A DNA stretch of 64,000 nt from Mucilaginibacter gotjawali (GCF_002355435.1 NZ_AP017313.1:4464001-4528000); one strand, 5' to 3'. Numbered from the stretch's first letter, positions 7,330 to 17,019 are shown. Translations and numbers: made by a program. Notes: a model not told the origin generated them from the sequence alone.

Positions 7330-9320
7330 ATGCCAACACCCTGCCGCATCATATGCATATTGTGCTTGTTTTTTTGTTCCCGCGCCTTTGCCGGAAAAAT
7401 CGTCACGGTAAGTTCTCCGGACGCCAGGATCATATTTTCATTAAGTACCGACGGGGACGGACTGTATTACCGGGTCACATACAAAAGCGTTTTAATGGTT
7501 GATCGTTCCAGGCTCAATATCAGCTTTAAGGAAGGTGGTCCATTTGGTAACAGCCTTATTATTTCATCTGCAAAACCTGAAAAAATAATTGAAGACTACG
7601 ACCTTTTAATTGGCAAAACCAGCAAGGTCCACAGCGAAAGTAACAGAATAATTGTACCCGTTGCGGAGCAAACGGGCACCAGGCGACAGATGAATATTGA
7701 AGTACGCGTATTTAATGACGGCGTTGCGTTCAGGTATACCATCCCTGCACAAAAAAAATGGGCGGAGATGATAAATATTACGGATGAGGCCGACTCGTTT
7801 AACCTTACACAAAACCCCGTTGCCACGGTAATGTATCGTGTTAACTATACCACATCGCACGAAGGCTTGTATTCCAGGACAAGCCTTCGTGATTTGAAAG
7901 CTGACACGCTGATGGATATGCCCGCGCTGTTCGAATTCCCCGGCGGGAATTATATGGCTATAACTGAAGCTAATTTACATGATTACGCGGGTATGTACCT
8001 GATGAAACACAACAACGTGCTCGAAAGCAGGTTATCCCCCTGCCTCATCAAACCGAAATTAAAGTAAAAGCTGCTTTACCGCATAACAGCCCCTGGCGGG
8101 TAATGATGATCAGTGACCGGGCCGGTGCATTCCTGGAATCAAATATCCTCACTAATCTGAATGAGCCTTGTAAAATAAAAGATGTTTCGTGGATAAAGCC
8201 GGGCAAAACTACCTTCCCCTGGTGGAACGGTGATGTTGTGCCTGATACCATTAACGCACCAGGCAATAACTATGTCACCAATATGTATTATGTGGATTTT
8301 TGCGCAAAATACGGTTTAGAATATCACTCGGTTGTTGAATACGGCCTGCATGAATGGTATGTAAATGATGGGGCCGGTTTTCAGCCGGGGCCAAATGCCG
8401 ATCCTTCGAAAGCAGTTCCGGGGCTTGATATGCAGCAGATTTGCGACTCAGCCGCGAAAAAAGGCGTGGGCATACGTGTTTGGGTGCATTTTTATGCTTT
8501 ATATCCCAAACTTGATGAAACTTTCGCCCAATATGAAAAATGGGGCATCAAAGGGTTGATGTGCGATTTTATGGACCGCGACGACCAGGAAATGGTAAAC
8601 ATGCAGGAAGAAATATTGCAAAAGGCGGCACAGCATCATTTGCATATCCAGTTTCACGGGGCGTATAAGCCAACAGGCGAGAGCCGCACCTGGCCTAATG
8701 AGTTTACCCGTGAAGGAACGCTGAATTATGAGAATGACAAATGGAGCGATTGGGTTACCCCCGATGCTGATGTAAACGTCGCCTTTACCCGCTTGCTGGC
8801 GGGTTCTACAGATTATCATTTAGGCGGTTTCAGGGCAGCATCTCCGCAGCAATTTAAGATTCACTATACCCGCCCCTATGTTATGGGGACGCGCTGCCAT
8901 ATGCTGGCCATGTATGTGGTGCTGGAGAATGCTATAGGCATGGCCTGCGATGACCCCGAAGCTTATATCAACCAGCCTGGGTTTGAATTTATACAAAAAG
9001 TGCCCACCACATGGGACGAGACCCGTGTAATTGATGCCAAACCCGGCGAATACCTGGCAATTGCAAGGCGAAAAGGGAATGAGTGGTATATCGGCGCAAT
9101 TACTAACCATGCCTCACGTACGATATCAAAATCTTTTGATTTTTTATCTGAAGGCAATTATACTGCTGACATCTGGAGTGATGTACCGGCTTCGGACCCC
9201 AATTTAAACCATTTGGTTAAAGTGGTAAAAAACATTAACAAACAAACATTAGTAACAATGGTACTGGCCGAAGGTGGCGGGCAGGTGATACATATCTATG
9301 CAGATTCAGAAAAGAAATAG
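7330..9320 (+). pseudogene. GH97 family glycosidase, one-base frameshift
   Basis: Two abutting frames (to 8067, and from about 8035 in another frame to 9320) together make one GH97 protein of about 660 residues. GH97 enzymes are exported alpha-glucosidases or alpha-galactosidases. The start at 7330 gives a signal peptide (IICILCLFFCSRAFA). The N-terminal beta-sandwich lies before the break; after it comes the WIKPGKTTFPWW motif and the barrel. The aspartate in GLMCDFMDRDDQ fits the nucleophile of the retaining, alpha-galactosidase-like branch. The break is at the C run 8036-8040: one more C would restore ESRLSPLPH, the expected family sequence. The gene may be intact in the cell and broken only in the assembly, or be a young pseudogene. 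An earlier ATG at 7189 is rejected because it would bury the signal peptide. Confidence 0.85.
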
Positions 9321-9367
9321 CATTCCTGTTTCGGATATCGTCTGCCTGCCGCTGGCGGCATTTGAAA

Positions 9368-9589
9368 TTACAGGTCAGTAACCCTGGTATGCACCCTTTT
9401 TACATAATTCCGGATATCCAAAACGATACCGGCAAATACATAAAATATCAACGGGAATCCAACCGCCAGAAAAGAGGAGTAGATAAAAAACAACCTTATC
9501 TTACTGATCGAAACATTAAATTTTTCGCCAAGATAAGTGCATACCCCGAAGGAGTATCTTTCAAAAAAAGTGATTATCTTTTGCATCAT
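9368..9589 (-). CDS. PspC-domain small membrane protein
   Basis: The 73-residue product fits the PspC domain: an N-terminal amphipathic part with the short TYLGEKFNVSISKIRLFF stretch, a long hydrophobic helix (about 36-60, VGFPLIFYVFAGIVL) and a basic end (DIRNYVKRV). PspC proteins sit in the inner membrane and take part in phage-shock or envelope-stress responses, but in Bacteroidota lone copies have no assigned role. It begins with a double ATG one base after the stop codon of the DUF2851 gene, so it is translated from the same message. Confidence 0.75.
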   Translation of the reverse strand: MMQKIITFFERYSFGVCTYLGEKFNVSISKIRLFFIYSSFLAVGFPLIFYVFAGIVLDIRNYVKRVHTRVTDL

Positions 9590-9590
9590 A

Positions 9591-10877
9591 TCAAGCCAAC
9601 TTTAAAATCTTATTACCAACGCCACAATGCAGGCATTTTTTATAATTGCAATAGTTATTTTTTAACTCAATTAAAGCCTGCGATTCAAACGCTGTTTTAA
9701 TTTTGACCCCTAAGTTACTAAAATCTGTTATAATTTTATTGTTTTCGCAGGGTAAATGTTCAAGCAACTGCAAACTCCGGTTAATAAAATGCTGCTGCTG
9801 GTTGTATTTTCCATAACTAAACAAAAATAAGGCCATTGTGTTTAAAAGTAAAATATCAACCGATGCTTCACCTATATTTTTTGATGAACGGGGCGAAGCG
9901 ATATCAAAACGGTAATGATCTTCCCAATACGGGTTTACTTTTATATCGGTAAACAATGCCTTTAACACTTTTACGTCTTTTATCTCCAATAGTTTTGAAA
10001 ATAAGTGATTCGATCTGATTATCAGCGCGGCAAACTGTGCCAACCTTATTGTCGGGAAATTTGCAGGGCGCAACCGCATAAATTTCCATAAATGTGTTTC
10101 CACCGGCGCCAGTTTATATTTCTTTTGCAGGAAACCGTATTCTTCTTTCAGTTTCAGCGGGTATTCATCTTTAAAGTCCTCTCCTAAAAAACCTGCCTGC
10201 CCAAATACCAGCGCCTCTATCTGCATTGGGTTGTTCTTATGCTTTGCCAGAATATTTTGCGGTAACGATTTTGCCAGCAATTCAAACGGAAGTGCATTAA
10301 TTTTGAAGCCAAAATTTGCTGCTAAAAACTGGTAAAAGGTTTCTTCCCAATCACCCCGGTTAAGGGCTAACGCCGCGGTTACCGCGACCGACTTCTTTTC
10401 AAGCCGCTCAACTAACACCCTGGTGAGCCAGTTATGCAGGGTAAGGCTATCAACAGCACCAATACTGGCCTCGCAGGGTATAATAGTTTGTTCGCCAAAA
10501 ATCAGCTGGTGGTAGCGGCTATAAAGTTCATCCGGTATCCGGTTTTGCAATTCAAGGGTTGGCACCCGCCGCCCGTCCGGTAATACAAGCGGAATATCAT
10601 CTTTGTAAACTACATGCAAAATTATATTCCCGTAGGCATTGTCAGCGGCATGTCCGTGCTTCTTCCAGTCAGATGATGACAGGTGGACTTCAATATTTCC
10701 CGCCCAAACGGTATCCCCTATCCTGATCCGCGCATTTTGAAAATCGGGACCCGAATCAGAATTATGCAGCCCCGGCGAAAATATTTCCAATGCCTCGCCA
10801 TCACCGGTCTGCAGGCGATCCCGGTCAAACAACCGGAATTTCCAGATATAATGGAGAAAATCTTCGGGGAAAAGCAT
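9591..10877 (-). CDS. DUF2851-family protein
   Basis: A 428-residue cytoplasmic protein that fits DUF2851, conserved across Bacteroidota. Visible landmarks are the N-terminal MLFPEDFLHYIWKFRLFD opening, HNSDSGPDFQNARIRIG, the WAGNIEVHLSSSDWKKHGHAADNAYGNIILHVVY block (with several conserved His and Asp that look like a nuclease-type metal site, inference only) and a Cys-rich C-terminus (YKKCLHCGVGNKIL). No biochemical function is established. It is followed one base later by the PspC gene. Upstream of its start is one arm of a 26-bp inverted repeat. Confidence 0.8.
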   Translation of the reverse strand: MLFPEDFLHYIWKFRLFDRDRLQTGDGEALEIFSPGLHNSDSGPDFQNARIRIGDTVWAGNIEVHLSSSDWKKHGHAADNAYGNIILHVVYKDDIPLVLPDGRRVPTLELQNRIPDELYSRYHQLIFGEQTIIPCEASIGAVDSLTLHNWLTRVLVERLEKKSVAVTAALALNRGDWEETFYQFLAANFGFKINALPFELLAKSLPQNILAKHKNNPMQIEALVFGQAGFLGEDFKDEYPLKLKEEYGFLQKKYKLAPVETHLWKFMRLRPANFPTIRLAQFAALIIRSNHLFSKLLEIKDVKVLKALFTDIKVNPYWEDHYRFDIASPRSSKNIGEASVDILLLNTMALFLFSYGKYNQQQHFINRSLQLLEHLPCENNKIITDFSNLGVKIKTAFESQALIELKNNYCNYKKCLHCGVGNKILKLA

Positions 10878-10885
10878 TTGATGGG

Positions 10886-11019
10886 TTGATTAGGTGAGTG
10901 GTTGATTAAGTTTATTTAGTTAAAATTACTACCATTGGCCAAAATAGAAAGATTTATTTTAATTAAAAAACAAAGTGGTTAAAGACAAAACCCACTTAAT
11001 CAACCACTCACCCAATCAA
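10886..11019. repeat. 26-bp inverted repeat pair between DUF2851 and HAD genes
   Basis: Arms at 10886-10911 and 10994-11019 match at 25 of 26 positions in inverted orientation and are built from the words TTGATTA and GTGAGTGG. The 82-base centre is AT-rich and may contain the DUF2851 promoter. The right arm ends 7 bases from the HAD stop codon, so as RNA it could form a long terminator-like hairpin for the HAD gene. Confidence 0.75.
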
Positions 11020-11026
11020 CTAATTC

Positions 11027-11665
11027 CTATAGCATTTTCACCAGGTCACCAAAGCTGCTAATAGTAGCTATCTGCCCGTTTTCAACAACACCAAAACCGT
11101 AGTTCGCAAAAATAAAGGGAACGCCGGCTTTTGTTGCTGAGTTGTAATCGCCCATGGTATCACCAATATACACTGGTGTTTTAAGCTGATAGTCGTTTAC
11201 AATATCTTTGATGTTTTCGGCCTTGGGGTTACCTTTTGTTCCATAACATTGGTGTCCCGAAAAATAATGCGCCATACCACTTAATTTCAGAAATACTTCG
11301 ATATAACCATTCTGGCAGTTACTCACAATAAATAACCTATATCTGCCGGCCAGGTAACCCAGGGTTTCGTCAAGCGCCGGGTATAATTCTCCGCCGCGGG
11401 TATGCAATATCTCCAATTCGCTTTTAGCACAGATTGCCATAAGCTCATTTCGCTTTGCTGCATCAAGGTAAGGAAACAGGGTATCAAAAATAACATTGTA
11501 TGCCATCCCTGTTATTGATCTGACTTTTTCCTGCGTCATTACCTCATCTACATAATCCACCTGGTTAATTGCATTCTGCCATGCTACAGCAACGTTCCCG
11601 GTACTGTCCCAAAGAGTCCCGTCAAGGTCAAAAATTATACTGTCAAATTTATTTTGTTCAGACAT
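11027..11665 (-). CDS. HAD-superfamily hydrolase (phosphoglycolate-phosphatase-like)
   Basis: The ATG at 11665 gives 212 residues starting MSEQNKFDSIIFDLDGTLWDS, with the HAD nucleophile Asp in DLDGT about residue 12. An upstream start in the same frame would add a poorly conserved hydrophobic leader and is rejected. Motif II is LFIVSNCQNG, motif III the lysine in GTKGNPKAENI, and motif IV GDTMGDYNSATKAG. A helical cap (about 20-80) is inserted after motif I, as in subfamily I HAD phosphatases such as Gph. The substrate is likely a small phosphorylated metabolite, but cannot be fixed. Confidence 0.85.
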   Translation of the reverse strand: MSEQNKFDSIIFDLDGTLWDSTGNVAVAWQNAINQVDYVDEVMTQEKVRSITGMAYNVIFDTLFPYLDAAKRNELMAICAKSELEILHTRGGELYPALDETLGYLAGRYRLFIVSNCQNGYIEVFLKLSGMAHYFSGHQCYGTKGNPKAENIKDIVNDYQLKTPVYIGDTMGDYNSATKAGVPFIFANYGFGVVENGQIATISSFGDLVKML

Positions 11666-12070
11666 GTCCATTAGTTGTGGCATTTCCGGCAAAAGTAGAA
11701 GATTTTTTAAACACAATAGAAATACCAGGAACAAAATGTATGGTTATCATCAAAGACAAAGCCGCAGGCCCCCAACTTCACAACTATAGCTAAGTATAAC
11801 TAATAGTTTATATTTTTTGAGTTATATCCTTAAAGTAAAACATTTTTAATACCATTTACCCCATAGGGCGTTAATACTAAAAATGTTAGAAAAAGTAGCT
11901 ATAATTATTACATCCTTATGAATATTCGCCAAGTTTTAAAAAATGCGTAAAACTACGCAAGCAAAAAAGGTATTTCCCACTATGAAGTTTAATTTTTTGT
12001 TGCTATATTTGAAATAAGATTTTGCTTATTAAGCATTATTTGATGTAACTGCCTTTAATACATTTTTACC
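11666..12070. other. 405-base gap, candidate -7 box only
   Basis: No gene is supported. TATATTTG at 12004-12011 matches the TAnnTTTG -7 consensus and lies 60 bases before the small frame at 12071, so it is a candidate promoter for it. The HAD promoter must also be here. Confidence 0.4.
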
Positions 12071-12253
12071 ATGAAACATCTATTACTCTATTTCTTGTTT
12101 TTTGTTGGGGCGGCGTTTATCTTTATACAGTGCGCAAAACTTTTCCCGACTAAAAATAAAACTGAAAAACATCAAACAAAAAGCCAACCTGAAAACAGTT
12201 TAAGCAACGCAAATAAACAGAACAGAACTGTGGCCATTGCAACCCGCAATTGA
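12071..12253 (+). CDS. Small membrane protein, uncharacterised
   Basis: A 60-residue frame with one hydrophobic N-terminal helix (about 3-22, LLLYFLFFVGAAFIFI) followed by a polar, lysine/asparagine/glutamine-rich tail. The cysteine after the helix (FIQCAKLF) could be a lipid attachment site, but the sequence before it is not a good lipobox. A -7-like box lies 60 bases upstream and a hairpin with a T tract follows, so it looks like a complete small transcription unit. No family is recognised, and its coding status is moderately uncertain. Confidence 0.45.
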   Translation: MKHLLLYFLFFVGAAFIFIQCAKLFPTKNKTEKHQTKSQPENSLSNANKQNRTVAIATRN

Positions 12254-12259
12254 AAAATA

Positions 12260-12296
12260 AAACCGCCTTTTTGCATGCGCAAAGGTGTTTTTTTAA
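12260..12296 (+). terminator. Imperfect hairpin with T tract after the small membrane protein gene
   Basis: AAACCGCCTTT pairs imperfectly with AAAGGTGTTTT around a GC-rich centre (TTGCATGCGC), and is followed by seven Ts. It begins a few bases after the stop codon at 12253. Confidence 0.45.
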
Positions 12297-12586
12297 AATT
12301 GGGAAAGTTTGATTTTTGGTGTTAAATGTCCGTTAACGATTATTGCAGGTTAGCAACCCGGAGCTGGGTTGATACAATATGCAAAAGCTATTTTATTGAA
12401 GTGATTTCAAGCTGCAATCTGCCAGGCGTATAATTATAAACTTTTTATATATCAGCAGCCTATTATTTCCGCCTTATCATTTTTAAACCCGGCCGGGATT
12501 TTTTTTTTGAGAGGCAACTCCTGCGCTGGCAGGTGTGGGTAAAAGTAACTTACTAATGGTTTTTAAATGCTGTTTGTCGCAAATAT
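12297..12586. other. Non-coding stretch, nothing recognised
   Basis: AT-rich sequence between the terminator and the end of the small minus-strand gene at 12587. It contains an 8-T run near 12506. No gene, repeat or clear promoter is seen. Confidence 0.4.
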
Positions 12587-12739
12587 TCAATACTTGATTG
12601 AGTGATACCCTAACATAAAAACAATGCATACTGGTACTGCCAGCAACATAAATACCCTTGCCATTTGCATACTGCTTGCATTACCTTCAACAAATACGTT
12701 GTACAAATCGGCTTTAAAATTGTTTAATTTGTGTTCCAT
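12587..12739 (-). CDS. Small membrane protein of 50 residues
   Basis: A frame of 51 codons with an ATG at 12739. The product begins with a polar amphipathic part (MEHKLNNFKADLYNVF), then has one long hydrophobic helix (about 27-43, ARVFMLLAVPVCIVFMLG) and a short basic end. The opposite strand is also open here but gives a low-quality sequence. The amphipathic-plus-helix design and normal codon use suggest a real small protein. No function can be assigned. An AT-rich leader precedes the start. Confidence 0.45.
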   Translation of the reverse strand: MEHKLNNFKADLYNVFVEGNASSMQMARVFMLLAVPVCIVFMLGYHSIKY

Positions 12740-12958
12740 GAGAATTAATTTTTATTTATCAAATAACTTATCAGCAATATATAATTTATCAAATTATGCC
12801 TCTTCTACGGTATAAAAAATAATAAGGTTACATGGGTGATATAAAAAAATTAAAAAAAGTGGGTATAGAGCCAAAAACAAGCCTAAAGCAGTATTTAATT
12901 TTACCTAAAAAAAATTTCAGTACTGTAGGCGGGACTGTTTTAAAAGAATAAAAACAAG

Positions 12959-13282
12959 TCAGGAAGCAAAAATAAATTGCTCAAAAACAAGGCTCTTGCA
13001 GGCCGAAATACACTCATTACGTAAAATTGCAGGTAATACCTCTTCGTTTTTGAACCTGAAAACGACGACACCGCCTTCAAAATGGTACTGGATCTGACAC
13101 TGCAGCCAGTGATTTATGGCCCGTGTTTCTGTCGTATTATTGATAAGCCAGCTATAATTTTCTTCAATTTGCAGGATACGTCCGGTAAATTTCTCTATTA
13201 TTTTTAAACAGGCTCCGGCATCGTCGCCGATATACAGGATATTATCGTAAGAAAAGCAATTGTTAAAAATAAGTTGATTCAT
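12959..13282 (-). CDS. Uncharacterised protein, 107 residues
   Basis: The ATG at 13282 gives 107 residues. A longer form would need a TTG at 13381, 15 bases after the DUF983 stop codon, and would add a hydrophobic leader. The shorter start is preferred but the longer one is not excluded. The sequence has no motif I recognise: alternating strands (NILYIGDDAGACLKIIEKFTGRIL), a Trp-containing middle part (INHWLQCQIQYHFEGGVVVFRF) and a Cys-containing helical end. It follows the AraC-DUF983 pair on the same strand and may be in the same operon. Confidence 0.55.
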   Translation of the reverse strand: MNQLIFNNCFSYDNILYIGDDAGACLKIIEKFTGRILQIEENYSWLINNTTETRAINHWLQCQIQYHFEGGVVVFRFKNEEVLPAILRNECISACKSLVFEQFIFAS

Positions 13283-13396
13283 ATCAATAGTGTATGCCGG
13301 CAATTTATGAGGGATAAATGAAATTACTGTGAAAGCGCCAAAAGCTTGCACAATTGTTACAATACAAACAGATTTCAACAAAAGGACTTTGTTTTT

Positions 13397-13816
13397 CTAT
13401 TTATTTGATGAGTAATTGTCGCCGCTCATCTCCGGGCGATAATGTAAGCCTGGCGTTAGCCAATACAGCAATATAACTCTCGAATACCTGAAGTTAAATG
13501 GAGAAAGTACAACCCCGATGGTTAATATAACGCTGATATATAGCCATGGATTCTTACTACCCCCGGTTAAAACACTTATCGCTACAGCAAGACCTATCAT
13601 CTCGGCAACGAACATTGCATAACTGATTAACATCGAAACATAAAAATAGCCGGGCTCCCGTTCAAAGGTTAAGCCGCAATGCGGGCAAGTTTTATTCATC
13701 CCCTGCGATTTTAAACCATACATGGGTGCGGTAAACATTTCTCCCCGCCGGCACCGGGGGCAACGGGCGTGCATAATAGCCGGCATGGCCGGCAACGGAA
13801 TAACCTGTTTATTCAT
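13397..13816 (-). CDS. DUF983-family membrane protein with zinc ribbon
   Basis: A 139-residue protein of the DUF983 family. The N-terminus has a four-cysteine zinc ribbon (ARCPRCRRG and KTCPHCGL), followed by two or three hydrophobic helices (about 57-82, 90-108 and 112-122). Family members are common in Bacteroidota and Alphaproteobacteria and have no proven function. The 5' end overlaps the AraC regulator gene by 8 bases, so the two are transcribed and probably translated together. The final stretch is polar (RPEMSGDNYSSNK). Confidence 0.8.
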   Translation of the reverse strand: MNKQVIPLPAMPAIMHARCPRCRRGEMFTAPMYGLKSQGMNKTCPHCGLTFEREPGYFYVSMLISYAMFVAEMIGLAVAISVLTGGSKNPWLYISVILTIGVVLSPFNFRYSRVILLYWLTPGLHYRPEMSGDNYSSNK

Positions 13817-14693
13817 GCTTATGGTGATTTAATATTCCTCTCCTGAAATCTTCAGGCGTTTTACCCTCAAATTTTTTAAAAAACTTTGTGAAATAAGAGT
13901 TATCACTAAAGTTCAGCATAAAGGCAATTTCGTTAATATTTAACTGTGGGTTTGTTAGTAATCGTTTCGCTTCCAGCATCATCCTGTTCCTGATAACTTC
14001 TCCCGCTGATATACCCAGCAAATCTTTACATACTGCATTTAAATGATTAGGGGTTATATAAAGTAATTCCGCATAGTCTTTGGGTAATTTTATCCTGGTA
14101 TAATGTTCACCAATCAGTTTTTGAAAATTGCGGAGCAGGGTTTGATTGTAGGATGAAGGCCCCCTGCCGATACCCTTTTTTGTTATGCGGCCAATAGTTA
14201 TAAACAACTGCAGCATTAATATCCTGATCATGTCGGGTGCGGAATCCTCCTCATGTACAGCTTCATTTACTATTTTTTCAAATAACTCGGCTACTTTTTG
14301 GTGGAGGTGATCAGGCAAATCAATAACGGCGGCTTTAACATTCTCACCGAAAAATGAAAAAGTTTCGGGATACGATGGATTTAATAAAAATGACTGGAAG
14401 AAAGCAGCTGAAAAATTGATAATATACCCATCGGTAAAACCTTCAAAGTCCCACGAATGAACCTGCCCCGGCACCATAAAATAGATCTGATAGGGTTTTA
14501 CAAAAAACCTCTCAAAATCAATGGAATGGGTGCCGGCCCCGGTTGTAAAAAGCACAAGGTGATAAAAAGAGTGCCTATGTGCGGCACTAAGGTTTTTATG
14601 CTGCGCTAAGTAAGGTGCAAAACGGCTGATGAGTATATCATTCTCCTTAAAATCAGACAAGGTACATATATCAAATACCGGCGTGCTTTGCAT
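13809..14693 (-). CDS. AraC-family transcriptional regulator
   Basis: A 294-residue regulator with an N-terminal cupin-type sensing domain (about 20-150, with AAHRHSFYHLVLFTTG and the MVPGQVHSW strand) and a C-terminal AraC double helix-turn-helix domain (about 190-290). The second HTH is visible as LNINEIAFMLNFSDNSYFTKFFKKFEG followed by TPEDFRR. It should bind DNA as a dimer in response to a small ligand, often a sugar or an aromatic compound. It overlaps the DUF983 gene by 8 bases, so DUF983 may be its target or effector (inference). Confidence 0.9.
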   Translation of the reverse strand: MQSTPVFDICTLSDFKENDILISRFAPYLAQHKNLSAAHRHSFYHLVLFTTGAGTHSIDFERFFVKPYQIYFMVPGQVHSWDFEGFTDGYIINFSAAFFQSFLLNPSYPETFSFFGENVKAAVIDLPDHLHQKVAELFEKIVNEAVHEEDSAPDMIRILMLQLFITIGRITKKGIGRGPSSYNQTLLRNFQKLIGEHYTRIKLPKDYAELLYITPNHLNAVCKDLLGISAGEVIRNRMMLEAKRLLTNPQLNINEIAFMLNFSDNSYFTKFFKKFEGKTPEDFRRGILNHHKHE

Positions 14694-14756
14694 AGCACAA
14701 TGATAGGCACTTTATTACCATTTTAGTGGTATTATTAACTGTTTTTGTGGTATTAT

Positions 14757-16571
14757 TCAATTATCGGCAAAAATATAGTTGCTTTTCTGCGGTGCCTTAT
14801 TTTGCGGCCCCCATTTATGAATAACATTTTCAAGGCGTTCGATGGTAAAGGGTTTACTTATAAAATCCCTCATACCAGCCTTTTTACATTTAACTTCATC
14901 TTCACTTAATACATTGGCAGTCATTGCTATTATCGGAGGTGCGCTGTTCCCATATTTTTCGATAATGCATGCAGCGGCTTCCAGGCCATCCATTTCGGGC
15001 ATTTGTATATCCATAAAAATGAGATCGTATTTTTTTTGCTCCTGCATTTCAATGGCAATCTTGCCGTTATCAGCTATATCAATCTCATAACCGATCTTAT
15101 TGAAAGTTTTCCTGGCAATTAACTGGTTCATTTTATTGTCTTCGGCCAGCAATATTTCAAGGGGACGGTACTGGTATCCTTCGCTATTATCGGATCTTTC
15201 ATCAACAATCTTGTTTACAGACGCCACCGATAACGGCAGACTAAAGCTGAATACCGAACCTTCTGTTTCTTTACTTTCGGCCCAAATCCTGCCGTTCATC
15301 ATTTCAACGAGTTTTTTGCAGATAGAAAGCCCCAGGCCGGTACCGCCATATTTACGTAACGCTGTATTATTTACCTGCGAAAATGGCTTAAATAATTGCG
15401 CCAATGCCTCTTCACTTATCCCTATACCGGTATCTTTAACACTAAAGGTAACCTGTTGTATATTATCCGGATGGCTAATTGCTGAAACCGCCAGGGTAAC
15501 AAATCCATCGTCGGTAAACTTGATGGCATTTCCTATCAAATTCACCAATATCTGCTGAATCCTGCTTTCATCCATTTTTAAACATTCTGCAACATTTTCG
15601 TCTATCAGATAGTGCAGGACGATGTTTTTTCCGTGCGCGGTTACCCCGGGCTGGCTTATTTCAAACACTGTTTTTATACACGTCCTGATATTTGCAGGTT
15701 TGGGATGCAAAGTAAGCTTATCAGCTTCAATCTTTGACAGGTCAAGGATATCGCTAATGATGTTAATCAAAAGGTTACTGCTTGACTGCAGCGTTTGCAA
15801 CAATTCATGCTGCTCTAATGACAAATCCGACAGCGTCAGCAACTGGGCTGCACCAATAATTCCATTTAAGGGGGTGCGTATTTCGTGGCTCATGTTGGCC
15901 AAAAAGTTCGATTTGGCTATAGTTGCCCCTTCGGCCTGGTCTTTTGCAGCAGACAGCTCTATTTGCGAGGATTGTAATTGCTCGCTTTGTTTAATCAGCC
16001 TTAATTTATCTTTTTCATGGCTTCTTTTCAAAAAACTGATTAACAAACCGGCATATAAAATATTGGATAATGCAGAAGATATGATGTCAGCTTCTTTTTG
16101 GGCCTTGCTCTTAACTGGGATCGTCAAGCCGGGAAAATGCTTTTCGAGATAGTAACAAGCAAAAAAAACAATCATTAAAAACGCAATAAAAAAAAGGTGG
16201 TATTTGCGCTTTAGCAAAATAATGATCAGTACTACTAAAAACACCCCTGAGAGAACAGAAGACCCTTCAATGCCGCCATTAAAAAACCATCCGGGAATAA
16301 AAGCGAGGATTCCAAGGGTAATAAAACCGATGGACATATTTTCTTTATAAGCCACATACCTGCTCCTGTAAAAAGCAAGTGCGCAAAAACTGCCTATAAA
16401 TAGTTCAACAAAAATCAGCAGGATTGGAAACCCTAATAAGATGTTATTAATAAGACCTGTTAAAAGGCTAAATCCTAACAAAAGGCATATGGCATTGAAA
16501 AGCTTATTTTCCAATGATAATTCCGGATTGTCAAATCCAACAAAATGACTAATTTTTTCTACCAGTTTCAT
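14757..16571 (-). CDS. Hybrid sensor histidine kinase/response regulator
   Basis: With the ATG at 16571 the product has 604 residues (a TTG 18 bases upstream is not preferred). About six membrane helices fill residues 25-190. A coiled coil leads to HisKA, with the phosphohistidine in NMSHEIRTPLNG at about 227. The HATPase_c domain shows GNAIKFT, DTGIGIS and GTGLGLSICK. A receiver domain closes the protein (from about 475), with the phospho-Asp in LIFMDIQMPEMDG near 524 and the lysine in ISKPF. A phosphorelay through a separate HPt or regulator is expected, since there is no output domain. It is transcribed alone. The membrane part may sense an envelope signal, but the ligand is unknown. Confidence 0.9.
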   Translation of the reverse strand: MKLVEKISHFVGFDNPELSLENKLFNAICLLLGFSLLTGLINNILLGFPILLIFVELFIGSFCALAFYRSRYVAYKENMSIGFITLGILAFIPGWFFNGGIEGSSVLSGVFLVVLIIILLKRKYHLFFIAFLMIVFFACYYLEKHFPGLTIPVKSKAQKEADIISSALSNILYAGLLISFLKRSHEKDKLRLIKQSEQLQSSQIELSAAKDQAEGATIAKSNFLANMSHEIRTPLNGIIGAAQLLTLSDLSLEQHELLQTLQSSSNLLINIISDILDLSKIEADKLTLHPKPANIRTCIKTVFEISQPGVTAHGKNIVLHYLIDENVAECLKMDESRIQQILVNLIGNAIKFTDDGFVTLAVSAISHPDNIQQVTFSVKDTGIGISEEALAQLFKPFSQVNNTALRKYGGTGLGLSICKKLVEMMNGRIWAESKETEGSVFSFSLPLSVASVNKIVDERSDNSEGYQYRPLEILLAEDNKMNQLIARKTFNKIGYEIDIADNGKIAIEMQEQKKYDLIFMDIQMPEMDGLEAAACIIEKYGNSAPPIIAMTANVLSEDEVKCKKAGMRDFISKPFTIERLENVIHKWGPQNKAPQKSNYIFADN

Positions 16572-16707
16572 TAAGTTCCTTTTTAACAAATTTTATTGGT
16601 GTGCATTAACACTTTATTAAAAAATTCGCCCCTAATTAGCTGCAATAGATGGCGAATAGATTAATTGTCAATAATTTGCTATTACTATAAAAAAATACAA
16701 TTTTTTA

Positions 16708-16941
16708 TTACCAGGCCATTATGGGGTTAAGGTTAAAATCGGCTGTTGATGCCGGGATCGTGTTGTGCCTGTTCCAATCCTCAATATCAATCAGGCCTGG
16801 CATGGTTTGATAGTGCCGTTCGTCTTTTGAACATTTAACAATATATCCTATATCATCAACCAGGGAGATGACAGGCCGTGCACCGCACTCTTTACACAGC
16901 TTACAATAAATCGATCCCGGAATATTTACATAACCCTTCAT
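16708..16941 (-). CDS. Small Cys-containing protein, uncharacterised
   Basis: A 77-residue frame starting MKGYVNIPGSIYCKLCKECGARP. Three cysteines in CKLCKEC and one more in VKCSKDERH could hold zinc in a rubredoxin- or ribbon-like knuckle. The rest (WNRHNTIPAS) resembles restriction-alleviation and Lar-like zinc-knuckle proteins, where an RPxxxC-x-C-x-x-W pattern is usual, but I cannot assign it. A purine-rich AAAAAGGT lies just before the ATG, better than most starts here. Confidence 0.6.
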   Translation of the reverse strand: MKGYVNIPGSIYCKLCKECGARPVISLVDDIGYIVKCSKDERHYQTMPGLIDIEDWNRHNTIPASTADFNLNPIMAW

Positions 16942-17019
16942 AATACCTTTTTACGATGCTTTCCAGCAAGAAGTTGCTAAAAATCAGGCATTTTATCAAA
17001 GCAATTGAAAATATGACAT

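Noticed and set aside
9362..9700. 112-codon plus-strand frame after GH97
   Set aside because: Antisense to the PspC gene and the end of the DUF2851 gene.
12624..12815. 63-codon plus-strand frame
   Set aside because: The product looks random and the opposite strand holds a better small membrane protein frame.
15100..16152. Long plus-strand frames inside the hybrid kinase gene
   Set aside because: Antisense to a complete kinase with all boxes; the sequence of the antisense product shows no domain.
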